Source: Ricordea florida
Lineage: Eukaryota; Cnidaria; Anthozoa; Corallimorpharia; Ricordeidae
Assembly (NCBI GenBank): GCA_949710005.1
Contig: OX453275.1
Location: forward strand, 29,198,718 to 29,262,717
DNA length: 64,000 nt
Reading direction: 5' to 3'
Below the pieces are notes generated by a model. It made no database searches. It saw nothing but the letters and a program-made list of their open reading frames with translations, and was not told the DNA's origin. Made by a program: the position numbers and the translations under genes. Position 1 is the first letter of the stretch. Each line of letters opens with the position of its first letter. Shown here in pieces: positions 12,188-25,500 of the stretch.

Positions 12188-15124
12188 GCTATAGAGAATT
12201 TGTATTGTATTGAGTCCATTTCCAAGAAAGAGTAACAATTTGGAGGTTATTATCAATACTACTGCCCCAGCTGGGAAATGTACCAGACCGCTGTACAGCA
12301 CAATGCTCTACATGTACATAGTTGTTGTACAATACACCAAGTGGCAGTTCTACCCAGTCAAATGCAAGGCCCAGTAATGTACAACTTATGCATCCCTTTA
12401 ATGATAGCAAAAATTGTGGTTTGTCATAGTACATTTATGTGGCAGTTTTTTTTTTGACCGTCATAAAACCAAAAACAAAGTGTGTTTCCCAAGACCATGG
12501 CTGCTCTGGCAAACTTGCTGTGACTTGGTTTGTTTTATCCCATTTGTTCAGCAAGAAGATTGTCTCGTTTCATAAGGTGTAAGATTGCATGGGAATAAAG
12601 GTGTTGTGAGTTTAAGTGAGGGTTACTTTTGCCAAATGAACTAGTGGAAGACATTAACAACCTTCAGCCTCTTCTCTACAAAATCTGCCACCTCTTCCTT
12701 TCTGATAAAGTGGTTTCCTGATATTCACTGCTGTAAACAGCCTTGAGAGCAAATGATTCATCGTGTAGAAAAATTCATATCTACTTCCAACCTTTTGCAT
12801 CTTTAAAGAACCAAAATTACTCGTGTTTTAAATTATTCATTAATCATAATATCTTAATTAGTACTAATACAGTCTACCTCTGGCTCCTCTTAGCAGAGAT
12901 AAACAGAATCAGAAGTTTCATGACTGAATGTACTGCATCTGTGATGTTTGTTAATTTTGTTTTGGGTGCTTAAGGGAGTTAAGAGGCCATGGTATCATGT
13001 ACCAGTACAGATAAAAAAGTTAAGTGAAGTCTGTATTTGTTTTTATTATAACAGTCCCCTCCTTCTTGACTTTCAATTTAATAAATACGCACCATGCTTG
13101 TAATTTAAACTGTAACACCTTGTAAACTGCTCCCATGAATAAAAATAAAATGCAGCCTGAGAATTCACTCTAGGAATTTCAAAATAGAAAGTCACAGTGC
13201 TTGTAAAATTTCATTTTGCATTTTGACTCTGGAAACAAAAGAGCTATTGAGTTGACTCAATCCTTTCACTTCCTCCATAATAAATTAATACATACCAGTA
13301 GTCAAGAAAATAGCAGGTAATGACATTATCTAAGTAGGTACTGGTACCTGACAGAATTGGAGTTGATCCAACTGAACATTTTGTGTGAAAGAATGTGACA
13401 TCACTACTGTTACTTTGAGCAAATGGAGATACTGTCTGAAAATAGCCTGGAACCATGGATTTCACCTTGGTTTGCGACAAAAAGTTGCAAAATTGTTGAG
13501 ACACTTGAGTAACAAGCACCCGTTAATCCTTTAACTCACCAATGACAAAGCCTTGCTGATTTTCTACCTCTTCCTCTATCTTTCAGTGTTGTAGGTTTCA
13601 GTTTTCAGCATGGTTTTGAATAGGTAGCAACATTGATAAGGGGGAAAGGAAATGTAAATGTTCAAAACCATTATTACTGATACCCCAAAAGGTGCAGTGT
13701 TGAGTAATTCTACCTCTCACAGCTTCCTACAATCATATAGCACATTGAGAACAAATTTACTGACCACTGGCCCCTTAAAACAATTTATTATGCCTTCACT
13801 TCAAAGGTTGTCTGAATTACTTGTTATAAGACCCGAGCTTGATTGCTTAAATAAACTGGAAGGTCAAAACTGAATTAAAATCTGCTAGAAATGACAAGAG
13901 ATGAAGAACAATATAGCACTATCTTTAACAACAACTTACAAGCAATCTGGTGAAGAACTTACTGTATCTTAATATTTGTTAATGCCAGCATTGTTTGTTT
14001 ATAAACATGTATTTCACTTAAGGCAATATCTGCCCTGAATTTTTTTTTTAGTTTTAGATAAGTGAATACCATTTACTGGTAACTAACATTAGCAACAGCA
14101 TGAACCTCAGCAGCATGGTTAAATATCAGTTCAACAAATGCATGGGATCATTTACACTCAATAAACTAGGTTTATTGCTAAGTAATTATACAGTAACTGC
14201 ATCTTTGCGTGCCTGAGCATTTTAATGTCCTCAACCCGATACTAAGGATTTTGTAATACTTTAACTGCTGCCAACCATTTTTGCAAAATAACATTGAAAT
14301 TACCTCGTGTTAAGAATCCTGTGAGACCAAGGGTTTTTTGTGTGTTTGTATGCATCTGTATAAGTACTATTGCTGTAAATGGAGAAACAGCCTGAGTGTG
14401 TCATATTTCCAGACTCACATTTTTCTTATGGTATCACTGGTTCTCAAGAAAACAAAATCAAACACCTCTGAAACCAAGCAAACATTACAAAGTCATGAAC
14501 CAGTTTTCCTTTACCCACTGACATAGTTTAAGATGACTGTGTTACATTAGTAACTTAAACCTGGCAATAAATTTAAACCATGTATCCTTTCTAACTATTA
14601 TGTTTTTAGCTCAATCCTTTCTGCCAAGGGTAAACAGTTGGCAAACTAAAAGGACCAAGAAGCAGAAACATCCAACTGAGTTTGTGTGTATGTCTATCCA
14701 AAACTGCAATTATAGCTATTCATAACCTACTTTTTCTTTAACAATCTACTTTGTTTGGTAAATTAAGATCGTTCTGTACTTATCTTGTAAGCCCTAAAGG
14801 CAAAATAGTACTTTACATTCACATTTTCTGAGTCACCATTTGCTAAAACCTCTTAGTAAAACATAGCAGTTTAACAGACTGATGCAACTGTCTTGTGCTA
14901 ATGTAGTGAAGTGCATGCAGATATATGCAACTACATGAGCACTCTTTCCTTAAATATATGAACTAGAAATCCACAAACATTGAAGGTGAAGTGTATAACC
15001 AACTGGAGATAAAGTGGCTTTCAAGCCAAGCGGAAACCGGACTTTCATTTAGGATGAACGGCATGTTACTGCTAAATGCCAGTGTTTCTCCTCCTGTAAT
15101 GAAAAGCTGTGTAACTTCTTCAAT
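12188..15124. other. Convergent 3' region between RNASEH2C and PDXDC1
   Basis: No conserved coding frame is visible. It must hold the RNASEH2C 3' UTR, with AATAAA at 12594 and again at 13138 as candidate poly(A) signals, and the PDXDC1 3' UTR from the other side, with minus-strand AATAAA candidates near 13784 and 14171. The remainder is AT-rich, and the short ORFs in it show no domain. Confidence 0.5.
12594..12599 (+). terminator. Candidate poly(A) signal of RNASEH2C
   Basis: AATAAA lies about 410 bp after the RNASEH2C stop codon and is the first good hexamer on this strand. A second lies at 13138. Usage cannot be decided without transcript data. Confidence 0.4.
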
Positions 15125-18100
15125 TCAATCACTGACTGAAGAAGACTCTCTCCCTGCAGTAACTGTCGGTGACTTCTTTGTTGAAGTCACTTCAACAGCC
15201 TTTTCTGCGGCATCTTCATCTTGAACCTGCATGTGGTATTTGTAGATCTTTTCTGTTGTATGCAGATAACCTTTGGGGAAAAAAACGTGTTGAATACTTG
15301 TCTAAGAGAACAAAAATAGCAGGGGTACATGTACATAATTATATAATGGGCTAACCATGAGGTCAAGATGGCTGATATTTGCTAAGTGTTTTTTTGTATT
15401 TTCATTAAATGAGACCTGAAACCCATAAGACACTCAAAACCTAAAACAATATCGAGACTGGTTAGAAAAAAAAGACAAAAACAAAAATGAAAGCCAAACA
15501 CCTGTTTAAGATAAAGGCTTTATATTGAAAACTGGATGTATTGATCAATTCACCTGATGTCAGGTTAAAGGCTCTTCCGATTGTCTTGGGTTCTTCGCGA
15601 AGTGGAGATAGCCAGTTTACAAAAGAGCCAACAAGAGGAACTTGGCGTAAGAGACCCTACAAAATAAAACATCAATCTAATGTAATATTTTACAGGACTC
15701 TGTTTAAACTAGCTATTTCAATTACTAAACCAGATGTTCCTGAACATAAAAATAATGACAAAACAATTGAGACTTAAAAGTGTGTTTTCTACATCATTTT
15801 GTTTACCTCTTCCATAAGTTTCTCTTCAGCATCTTTGACCAAGTCATTTTCTGCTGCTTCAATACCTTTTTGTATTGCATCTGCCATTTGCTCCAGATAC
15901 TACAGTATAAGTAAGAAAATATAGTCAAGATGTTGAACACTCAAACATAGAAAATTATTGTGTAGTAAATCAATCAATCAAACAAAAATAGTTGTGACAT
16001 AATGATTACATAAAATAATAAATAAGCCAATGAAAACTTTTCATGAAATGTCATAAACCAATTCCAACAATAAAGTTGAACACACTCCCCCCTCTTCTAG
16101 TACCGTATTTACTCAAAATTAATAAGCGCCACAGCACTGTTTTAGATGCAGAGTTTATACAAGGGTGTCCCTTAATTGAGGGTTGTGCTTATTGAAAAAA
16201 ACAAATCAAACAAAAAATGATCTTCTTTCTTTTCTTTCTTTTTTCATTTAAAACTCAAAATGAACAGTAACTAAATATATAAATATATTTCACTATTTTT
16301 CTATGTGTCATGTGGCACATTTCAATTGTTCTTCTTTCTGTTTATCAATTTCAATTTTTCTGTCTCCTTAGGCTTGTTGTGCTGGCAAAGCTAGTACACA
16401 GCTTTTACCACAGAACTATGTATTGCAAGAATAATGGAGAGTGAATTGAATGGGCAAGCAGTGAAATATAATCACTTTGAACAAAGGAACATTGACTTTC
16501 ATGAGAAGAACTTTCTGTTGCTTTGTTAATCTTGCATTGTGCCATTGTGGTATTACAAAATTCCCTAAATAAGCACCACACTTGAAGTCTGGTGTTTATT
16601 ACTGGTAACCTTTTTGTCTTGGATGAAGCGCTTATTTGGGGGTGCCGCTTGATTGAGTAAATACAGTAATTTAATTCATAATGTAATAATTATCTGTGCA
16701 CATTGATCATCAAAAAATAAAACTTTCAGAAATGACTGCATCATGGCCTTTACTATGCCAAGTATTTATTGCAACTGTTTTAAGATAATTTTTTGGCACC
16801 TGTACTGCATGTATTGGGTTGTTTGGTGTTTTAGTGATGCGGCTGACACCAAACGCGGAAATTGAGGCACCTTTTTCTGGTACAGAGCCATTATTTACTG
16901 AAATAAAGTATCACTGGAACTCTGTGTGGCAGGATTGACTGTTATGTCAATATACCTTGCTTGAACTTTCCAATTCTGTGGCTGCTTGGCAAACAAAATC
17001 CACCACTGCTTCAACAGATGATGTTGGGGGTATCTGGCAAAATTGAATCAGCCATTAATCAGCTTACATGGACATTTTTCACATAGATTTCCCTTGAAAA
17101 AGCACAAACAAATGGTGTGAAAGACAAAAAGTTGAAACTACTGATACTGCAAAATTAATAGGGTACTGGCAATTGCATGCACCAAGCAACACATACACAG
17201 ATATTCAACGTATTTGCCACATGTATTAACATACATTTCAAATGATTCACTTGTTAGCTAATTACCTTAGGTTTTTACACTTCATTGTACCTGCACACAC
17301 ACTTTGTAAAGCACTTTTGGGCTTTTATAGAAAAAGCACTCGAGCTGCTATTATAAATGAAATCAATAATAATATAATTATACCTTATAATTATCTATGT
17401 ATGTAGTGTTAGTATTATAAATAGTGTACATTAAGTATTGTAAGTAGTGCTGGTATTGCATCGTAAGAAGTGTTAATATTGTACCAGAAGCAGTGTTTGT
17501 AAATTATGTTAAGAGTCAAAGTTACGCGAGATGTGAGACATTATGTTATGTATAAGGCTACAAATATCAAGAGATTCCTGTAAAGTTTAAAAAGTAAAAA
17601 CCAAACGTTTTCGGCTGTTTGCCATCATCAGGGTTAAAAACATGACATGCGTGCGGACGGTCATGTTTTTAACCCTGATGATGGCAAACAGCCAAAAACG
17701 TTTGGTTTTTACTTTTTAAACTTTACAGGAATCTCTTAATATTTGTAGCCTTATACATAAGATACTTTTATCAAACGAACATTATGGACATGTGAGACAT
17801 TGTTAAGATGTTCTTTGAGTGATGAAATAATTATATAAAGTTGTTTGAGAAAAATTATATGTCCCCATAATGGGTGCAACAAGCCACTGCTGTTACAAGA
17901 AAAATTGAATAATATTACACAGCAGTACCTTGTTTATAATGATACAATTAAGGCCTTCTTCAGTTCGTCCTTTGCTAAACACATCAGCCATTTCGTCACA
18001 AATCTTGGCCAGGACCTCCTTATTCCAATCATTTAACTCTACTTTCTTAGCCTCTCTTAGCTTTCCTATATCTTTGCTGGTCCAGTACCGTGGGACACAC

Positions 18101-19462
18101 CTAATCAAATTTGTTCAAACAGATACATGTATAATTTATAATATCGCAAATTATGCAAAACATTGTGAAAAATTCCCGTATAAGGACCATACACCAGGGT
18201 AAAAGGCCGCATAGTGCTGTGTACAACTGTGCCCAGCCCATACGTTATGACATCAAGCCAAATATTGGACATCCCATTCTATCAGGCCTCCCCAATCAGT
18301 CAATATGTACATTCATAATAGGCAATCTAGAACTAACACCTCATGTCGCAAATAAAGCTAGGATACCAAGGAGGATTCCATAGGGTAATGAGAACGGTGG
18401 AACAGAGAATTACCTTTGAGTTGTCATTTGAATTTGCAAAAATCATATCTGAATTCTCAAACTTACAACAGAGCTCCAATTGTAGGTGTTGAAGTCTCTT
18501 CAATTTCTACAGGTAAGATGTGCTCCTTCCCCTCTGTTGCTAGAGTAAATGCAGCCTGTGATAGAATCATTGTATCCAGCCTTGCCTAAATCAAATAGGA
18601 ACAATGGAAGCCAAATAATCATCTGCTATAATTTACCTGTCTTACAATTATTCTTATAAAAAAGTACTTTAAACTGAAGTGTTGCATTAATTTGAGAACG
18701 GGTATAAGTTAAAAGAATGAAAAGAGAAGTTAAATATGTTCAATCACGAAAGAAAACTACAGCTAAATGGAACTTGCCTTCTAATATCATTACACATATA
18801 TAACCAAACAAATACTTATAACTGTACTACAGAAATTATAAGATCTGAGATCAGACATAGTTGATGCTATGCTTGTTTGAAATAATGAATGTAACTTTAT
18901 AAATGGCTACAATTCACTGACCCAACATTATCAGTGTCATATGGAATTCACTCCCCAAGCAATGATTCTTTTCTACAGAAATGAACTTCCCCTAACCATT
19001 TCAGGTACATGTGCAATAAGGCCCAGAAATGATCATCACTACTGAGTTTTTTGAAATATGGTAAAAATCAGGATAATGTCAAATAATGGTCCCTTTTTCT
19101 TTCTTGATGAGGGTTTCATTTAATAAAAAACCTAAATTGGCTACCAGAGTCTTACTGTAATGCATGTAAGAGGCTAGTAAGAGTAATACAGCAATGTACT
19201 AACCACTTCTTCCTTCAAACAAATAACAAAATCCTCTATGTTTTCACACGTTGTCCCACATACTGTAAACAAACAAAGAACCAGGGTAAGTGCACAGTTT
19301 TTTAATTCTTGTTTTTCATTGATTGGAGGTTGTCCTGCAAATTGCTAATAATAATAATAATAATAATTGTGTAACACCTGTTTTTGCTTCTTGTTTTGTA
19401 TTGTTGCTTAATCTGACCTCTTTTGTAATTTAGCTTCTCCTACAATATTATAGAATAAACTA

Positions 19463-19509
<47 letters not shown>

Positions 19510-22500
19510 TACTATTATTATTATTACTGCAGTAGGTATAAAATATGGCTGGTATGGTACTTAAGTCAACTATTTAGAGGGGATTCTGAATTCTGATTTT
19601 TCTGTGAAGATTCAAGACTAAGACTACACTTTAACTTTGCCACAAAATTATGTATAAGTTAGAAATTCCATTTCTTGGATTACTCTGTCCTGTAGTTATG
19701 ACCAGTCCCTAAGAAGTTATATGGTCTTACTTCTTGCAGAGAGAAGAGGGTTGAATCTGATACAGCATCCATCCCTTGGTAAATCTACAATATCAATGCA
19801 AACAGCTGGAATTTCATGGGCCAACTGCTGGGCAAGCTGCAAGAAAAAAATTGTACAGTACACAACATAGGACAATTAGACAATGAATTTATTTCACGGT
19901 CAGCAACAAACACAAGCTTTACAGTCAACCTTGGCTGCATTATATTATTATATACTTGCAAAGGCCTTAAAATCTAGAGAAGAATTTTACTGTAGTGGCA
20001 GAGAAGCAAGGTACAAATGAGAGCGTCTTACCAGCCTGTTAAGTGTGTCTCTGGATGACGAAAGAACGCTGCCTGGTTCTGGGGTAGAGGATGCAGAGGA
20101 AGACGACAGTTCTGTATCATCTACATATGACAAAACAGCGAAATCACTGATCTGTTCATATCTTGAGAGCTAATTAACATTATTTGCACAGCATTGAACT
20201 ACAAAAGGAGTTTGCACTTTTTGCACTGGTGTTACACTTTTTGAATTGGTGTCACACTAATGACCACTTGTGAATTCCCCGACTACTAACAACAATTACC
20301 CGGCAACTTGAAATCAATAGTGACAACCCTGTTAGGGTACAACAGTGTAGTGTTTTTTGCATTGACAGTATGGAGAAAGGAATACAATAAAACAGAACAC
20401 TACTGGTAATCAACATACCCTGGTCATCATCTTGTTCAGAAGTACTCTCTTCTGTTTCTTCATGGCTACTTCTCCCACTGACAGGAACAGGGGATGCTTT
20501 GTACTTAAAAACTACAACAGGTGACATACAGTGTGGCTGTGACTAGAAGAGATGAACAAATTAAGTTTACATTAAAAAGTTTTTTTCCTGACACCTTACC
20601 ACACCTGATAGGTGGATAAACGGTTTTATAATAAAAAAATTAACTGAAAAAATAAAAATTAATAATTCCATACTCCCTGAATTCAACTAATCATTTAAAG
20701 CATAATTACTACCAGACTAGTATTCCAATAAAATGATAATGATACAAAAGACTAAGTGGTACAGTCAACAAAAGGAACTTACTATTCTCTTGATGGCAGT
20801 TGGCATTCCATCCAGACTGATACAAAGTTGTTGGGACTGAGAAAAATAAAAGCATTGAAGATATGAACAACAGTAGATACGTGTAACCTCTAAGACAAAA
20901 TGAAGGCAAGGCCTTCCTACATGTATGTCCACCTGGATAGGAAGGGTAGGGTCTGAATTGAAGCTGATAAGGCTGAATTGGGATGGAGCATGCTTAAATC
21001 TTGTATAAAAAATAAACTACAGTATGTGGTTTGTTCCTGTACTCACTAGTTGTGCTGCATGAAGAACCATCTCTCTCATTTTATCCAGACCTGAGATTCA
21101 ACAAAAAACTGATTGAATTTACAACAGGCCTATAGTCTACAATGAATGACAATAACAATGATTGTTATAAAATAACTTTTTTGTAACAAGAAACAAACTA
21201 TTCATAACAATAAAAATGATACTTATACACATGTTAAAAATACTAGTTAATAGTGCCACTACTATTAACTTTTATTTCTTTTTTTAAAAAAAAGGACACA
21301 GCAAAAGAAAACAAAGAAAAGGATGTAAAATCATTCCTACTAAAACAGGTTATACATAATAAACATTACAATTCTCCTACACAAATTTCCTCTTCTATCT
21401 AGCTTCCTGAGAAAAAAGGAACTTCAAGTTAACTTAAGGGACACCTGCTATAACAAAATTTATAAAGGAGCAGTCTTTCTATAATAATAAAATTATATTT
21501 ATAACTAGGAGTTTAAATGTGAAAGTAGGTGCTGGCGTTGGACATGGAAGAGGATACTGATGAAATAATGTGAGGGACGACACTTTGGTAAGCATTAGAG
21601 GGATGCCTTCTGTGTTCATGTATCATATACCAAGTTTTATAATGAGCTGCTACTTCTTAGTCTGGATAAAGGTGGACTCAGATTTCTGAGAGTTGATTTT
21701 TGTCTCCTTCAAACAGTTCATTTCTGCATAAACTTTAAAATCTTCTTAATATTTATCCTAAATGGTTCCCAGTTGCTACATGTACGTTTCCTAGCTTTGT
21801 AGCATCTTTCCCTTTTCCTTATTGTTGTTTTCCAATCTTGGTTATTAGCATCTGTGTGATGCAGTTGTTTCACACATACAACGCCATTTCTCATAACTGG
21901 GATGTTCGTGACATAAAGATAAAAAAGGTGTTTACTTAAACAAAGCCTAATCAAAAGCAATCGGACTTCAGACCACTTAAAAATCATGGCATTCATATAC
22001 GGTGTAGGTGCGATGTGAACTTGCAATATGTCACCCACGTCCTGTTCAATTTTGAGGACATCGATTTTCCCATGATATAAATATTTCACACATTCAGCAA
22101 GCTTTATCTTTACACTGTCACATAGACCATCAAGAATGTTGGAATTCGCAAGAGTCAGCCACCTCAAAGATTGTGCCACATTAACAGAAAATAGAACATT
22201 ACTTGCATGACTGCAAGTCATCTGCATCAAATGGCAAACAACTTTGTGCAAAGTAAACTGGTTCAAATATTTGTGACGCAAATTTGCAATTCTCCACATT
22301 TCCTCACTATTGGAATGCAAAACACAAGATTTTCAGAGAAGAATAAGAAAGTATACCAAGACATGGCAAATTAAAAAATAACCCTAACTTAAAATACCAT
22401 GAATGATAGACATGATAACATGACAATCGACTGTGCAGACTTCCGATCTTACATCACACAAATTTTTTATTTTTTATTTTTATTTTTGCTAATACCAAGA

Positions 22501-25500
22501 ATAGGCTGCTGCTTTGATAAGGCTTGCCAGCAAAAATTTACAATTTTTGTAGATGTATGGTTCAGGAAAATAACCCATTGAAGTATAATTCTTAAGAGTC
22601 AATTCTTGAGACTCCTGAAGCTTGATCTTTGAATATTTACTACAGCTATTTTAATAATTATTATTCACTGATTTTTAATATTGTTTTCTTGCTGTGATTC
22701 TCTGACTGGTAATGCACATATAATTATTGGTAAATCTGATTTATTATTTGACAGAATAGAAATGAAATTCTGGTGAGATGATGTCTCCAAAGGTAGGAAT
22801 ACATAATGACACTTAACAGTAATCACATGAAAAGAGAACGTTCTTAAATCAAATGTACAGTTGCATATAACATACCAATGGTCTGGATGCTGATCCAAAG
22901 AGGAAGTACAGCCAGTCGGTCAGGACGATAGCTTTGATTGAGGCCTGAAGCTTCTGCCTAAAAGCAATACAACAAACCAAAACTGTATCACCCCATGTTC
23001 AACTACAACAATGCAGCAAAAAAACTGGTTCATACAACTCAAACACAAGGCAGGTTGAACTACAACAGGCTATTTAATACTGTACTAATCTTAACTATGT
23101 TCAAATCTGATTGGCTATCAACTGCCCTGATTTCAGCCTTAATAGGACAGTTAAATAAGACAGTACGCATCATGCCTGAGTAATTGGACGGTATGTGCCA
23201 TCACGCGAGCGCTTAAATGGTTTTTTTTTTCACTGCTAACAAAAAAAATCTTGGAATTTCATGTGTTTTGATTTAAAAAAAGAAGTTTATATATCACAAA
23301 TTTTGTTAAAGTTATGATTAATTGGTAATAAGACTTTGTGTCGTCCAATTTGGTCTGCAATCATACTCTTGATTAAACAAAACGGACTCCCGCTACACTG
23401 TCGTCCGATTTTGTTTATCACTCGTATGATTACAGACCGAATTGGACTCCACTCAGTCCTATTACCATTACAAACAACAGACACAAATCTGCTGAGTCTC
23501 ATTTACTCACCAAGTCAAGATCTTTTGCTCTGTAGAATGTCTAATTTTCAAAGTTAAGTGTCCAGGGCAACATGAATAACAAACCAGCCAAATGAACAAT
23601 ACACTGCCTCAAAAGGGCACACCTTGTGACAGTAGGACCCCTCCATTCTAATAAACTTGCCAAGAGGAAATACTGTTTGAGACACACGTAATGGGGCTCA
23701 AGATAAAGTTTAAGTAGCGCTCCGGGTAGCATCGATAGCGAAAACAATAGGCCCACGGCACAAGGAGCCGTTAGTAGCCAGGATGAGGAAACGTGTTAAT
23801 TAAGTTAACATGAGCTTCTTCATTGGACAATTCGCTATTAGCGTGAAATTCAAACGCTTTTTCCAAAATCTAAGCCATTTAAGTTCGATTGCAACACTGG
23901 AACTTTATAAAATGACTTCATTATATAAAGATACATGCACATGCAAAGTACGAAAAAAATCGTATGTGAGGAAAACCTTATTTGGAGATCGATCTCGCTG
24001 AACACAATTAATGTTTCTTGCTTTCATCAAAAATTTGACAGCTTCGTAAATTCGATACCCCCAAACTTGGGTTAGACTACCCTTGGTTCGTTTGCTGCAC
24101 TGAGTTTGTTCTTTCAGAATGTAGATGTTCGTTCTAAGTAGGAGCTCGTCTGTTGCCGATGATGTGGAACATCTTGACATCAGATAGGCCGAAAATCAAT
24201 TTCTTCATCTGCCAATCACGGGAAGGTCTTGGCAAGAATGAAGTCCTCTTGTTATTACAGTCTTTAGCAGAACAGTGAACTAAAAATTGTCATCTCGCAG
24301 CGAAGGCACGCAATCGCTAAAAACAAAATCAAAGACTAAAAATAGCACAGTGACAATAAAAACAATGGAATAAGGAAAATAGAGAACACACATGTGCTTG
24401 TGTCTTTCGTTGACCTCAATTAGCGTTGTTTGCGTTTTACGTATTCACCCACAATTACGCAAGGTGAGATTTGTGAGCTACAAAACTGAAAGCTTGCCTC
24501 AAGCTCATTGCAATTGGCTTCAACTTCTGGTCTTGATCGAAAATAAACAAAAAGCTTTCTCTTGCGGGATTTGTTTTTCGCGTCTGAAGAAAAGTTCAGG
24601 ATAGCAGCTTCCTCGCGAGTGGACTGCATCAGCTGCAGATGTTTATCATCAATCTCTGTATGGTTCCCACTCGTTGTGACGCGACAACAACACGAAGCAG
24701 GAAAAGGCATCGAGAAATTCTCTCAGAGAATGTAATTGAAAAGTATCTACAACAATTTACAAATGAGATTTGTTATTTACAAATTTGAGCTTGCCTAAAT
24801 GTTGAAAATAACATCAAATTTTAGCACGCAAAACGGCACAGTCCCGGATGTAACATGAACTCTGGCCTTTGGGAGTAACGAAACTCGTGACGCTCACATA
24901 CGATTTTTCTCAGACTTTGTATAACAATAGTTCATGACCTAATCTTTCTATTTTCGGTATTTCCGAGGATGTAATTTAGCCAATTAGAAGGCTCCATTTT
25001 AATTATTTGAGCCAATTATGAAGGTGCCGCAGCGGACATTCCTTGCATTCCAGTGCCGTTCGTGCTATCGTGCTTAGCCGGAGCGTTACTTAATTAGAGA
25101 GCTTAAATGTAGTTTAATTACCCATCCAATGTAAGTCGCAAGAAGGGACCGACTGAAATCAGATTAGAGTTAAATCACACAAGGAAAAGGAGAGAATGAA
25201 CTACGTACGTGTTTGATTACTAATTGTTGGAAGCATTTGATGAAATGTTAAGTAGTATATAAGTTATGTAACATTATTGTATTATTTTGATTGACCAAAG
25301 GATACACAGTAAGGAGCACTGGGTAGAGAAAACCACTTGCCAATATTCAGCGTCATGCTGTCACATGCAGGGGCACTCTGTTCCAATGACAACAATCTTT
25401 TTTAGTTAAACATTTTGAATGTATCAAGCAAGGATGACCTTCCAATGTTTCAAGGCCGATTCATTATTAGCGGCTCCTGGTTCAGTGGTTGTAGGACATC

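Noticed and set aside
18153-18383. Possible intronic gene
   Set aside because: The frame just upstream of PDXDC1 exon 17929-18100 has no domain or splice support.
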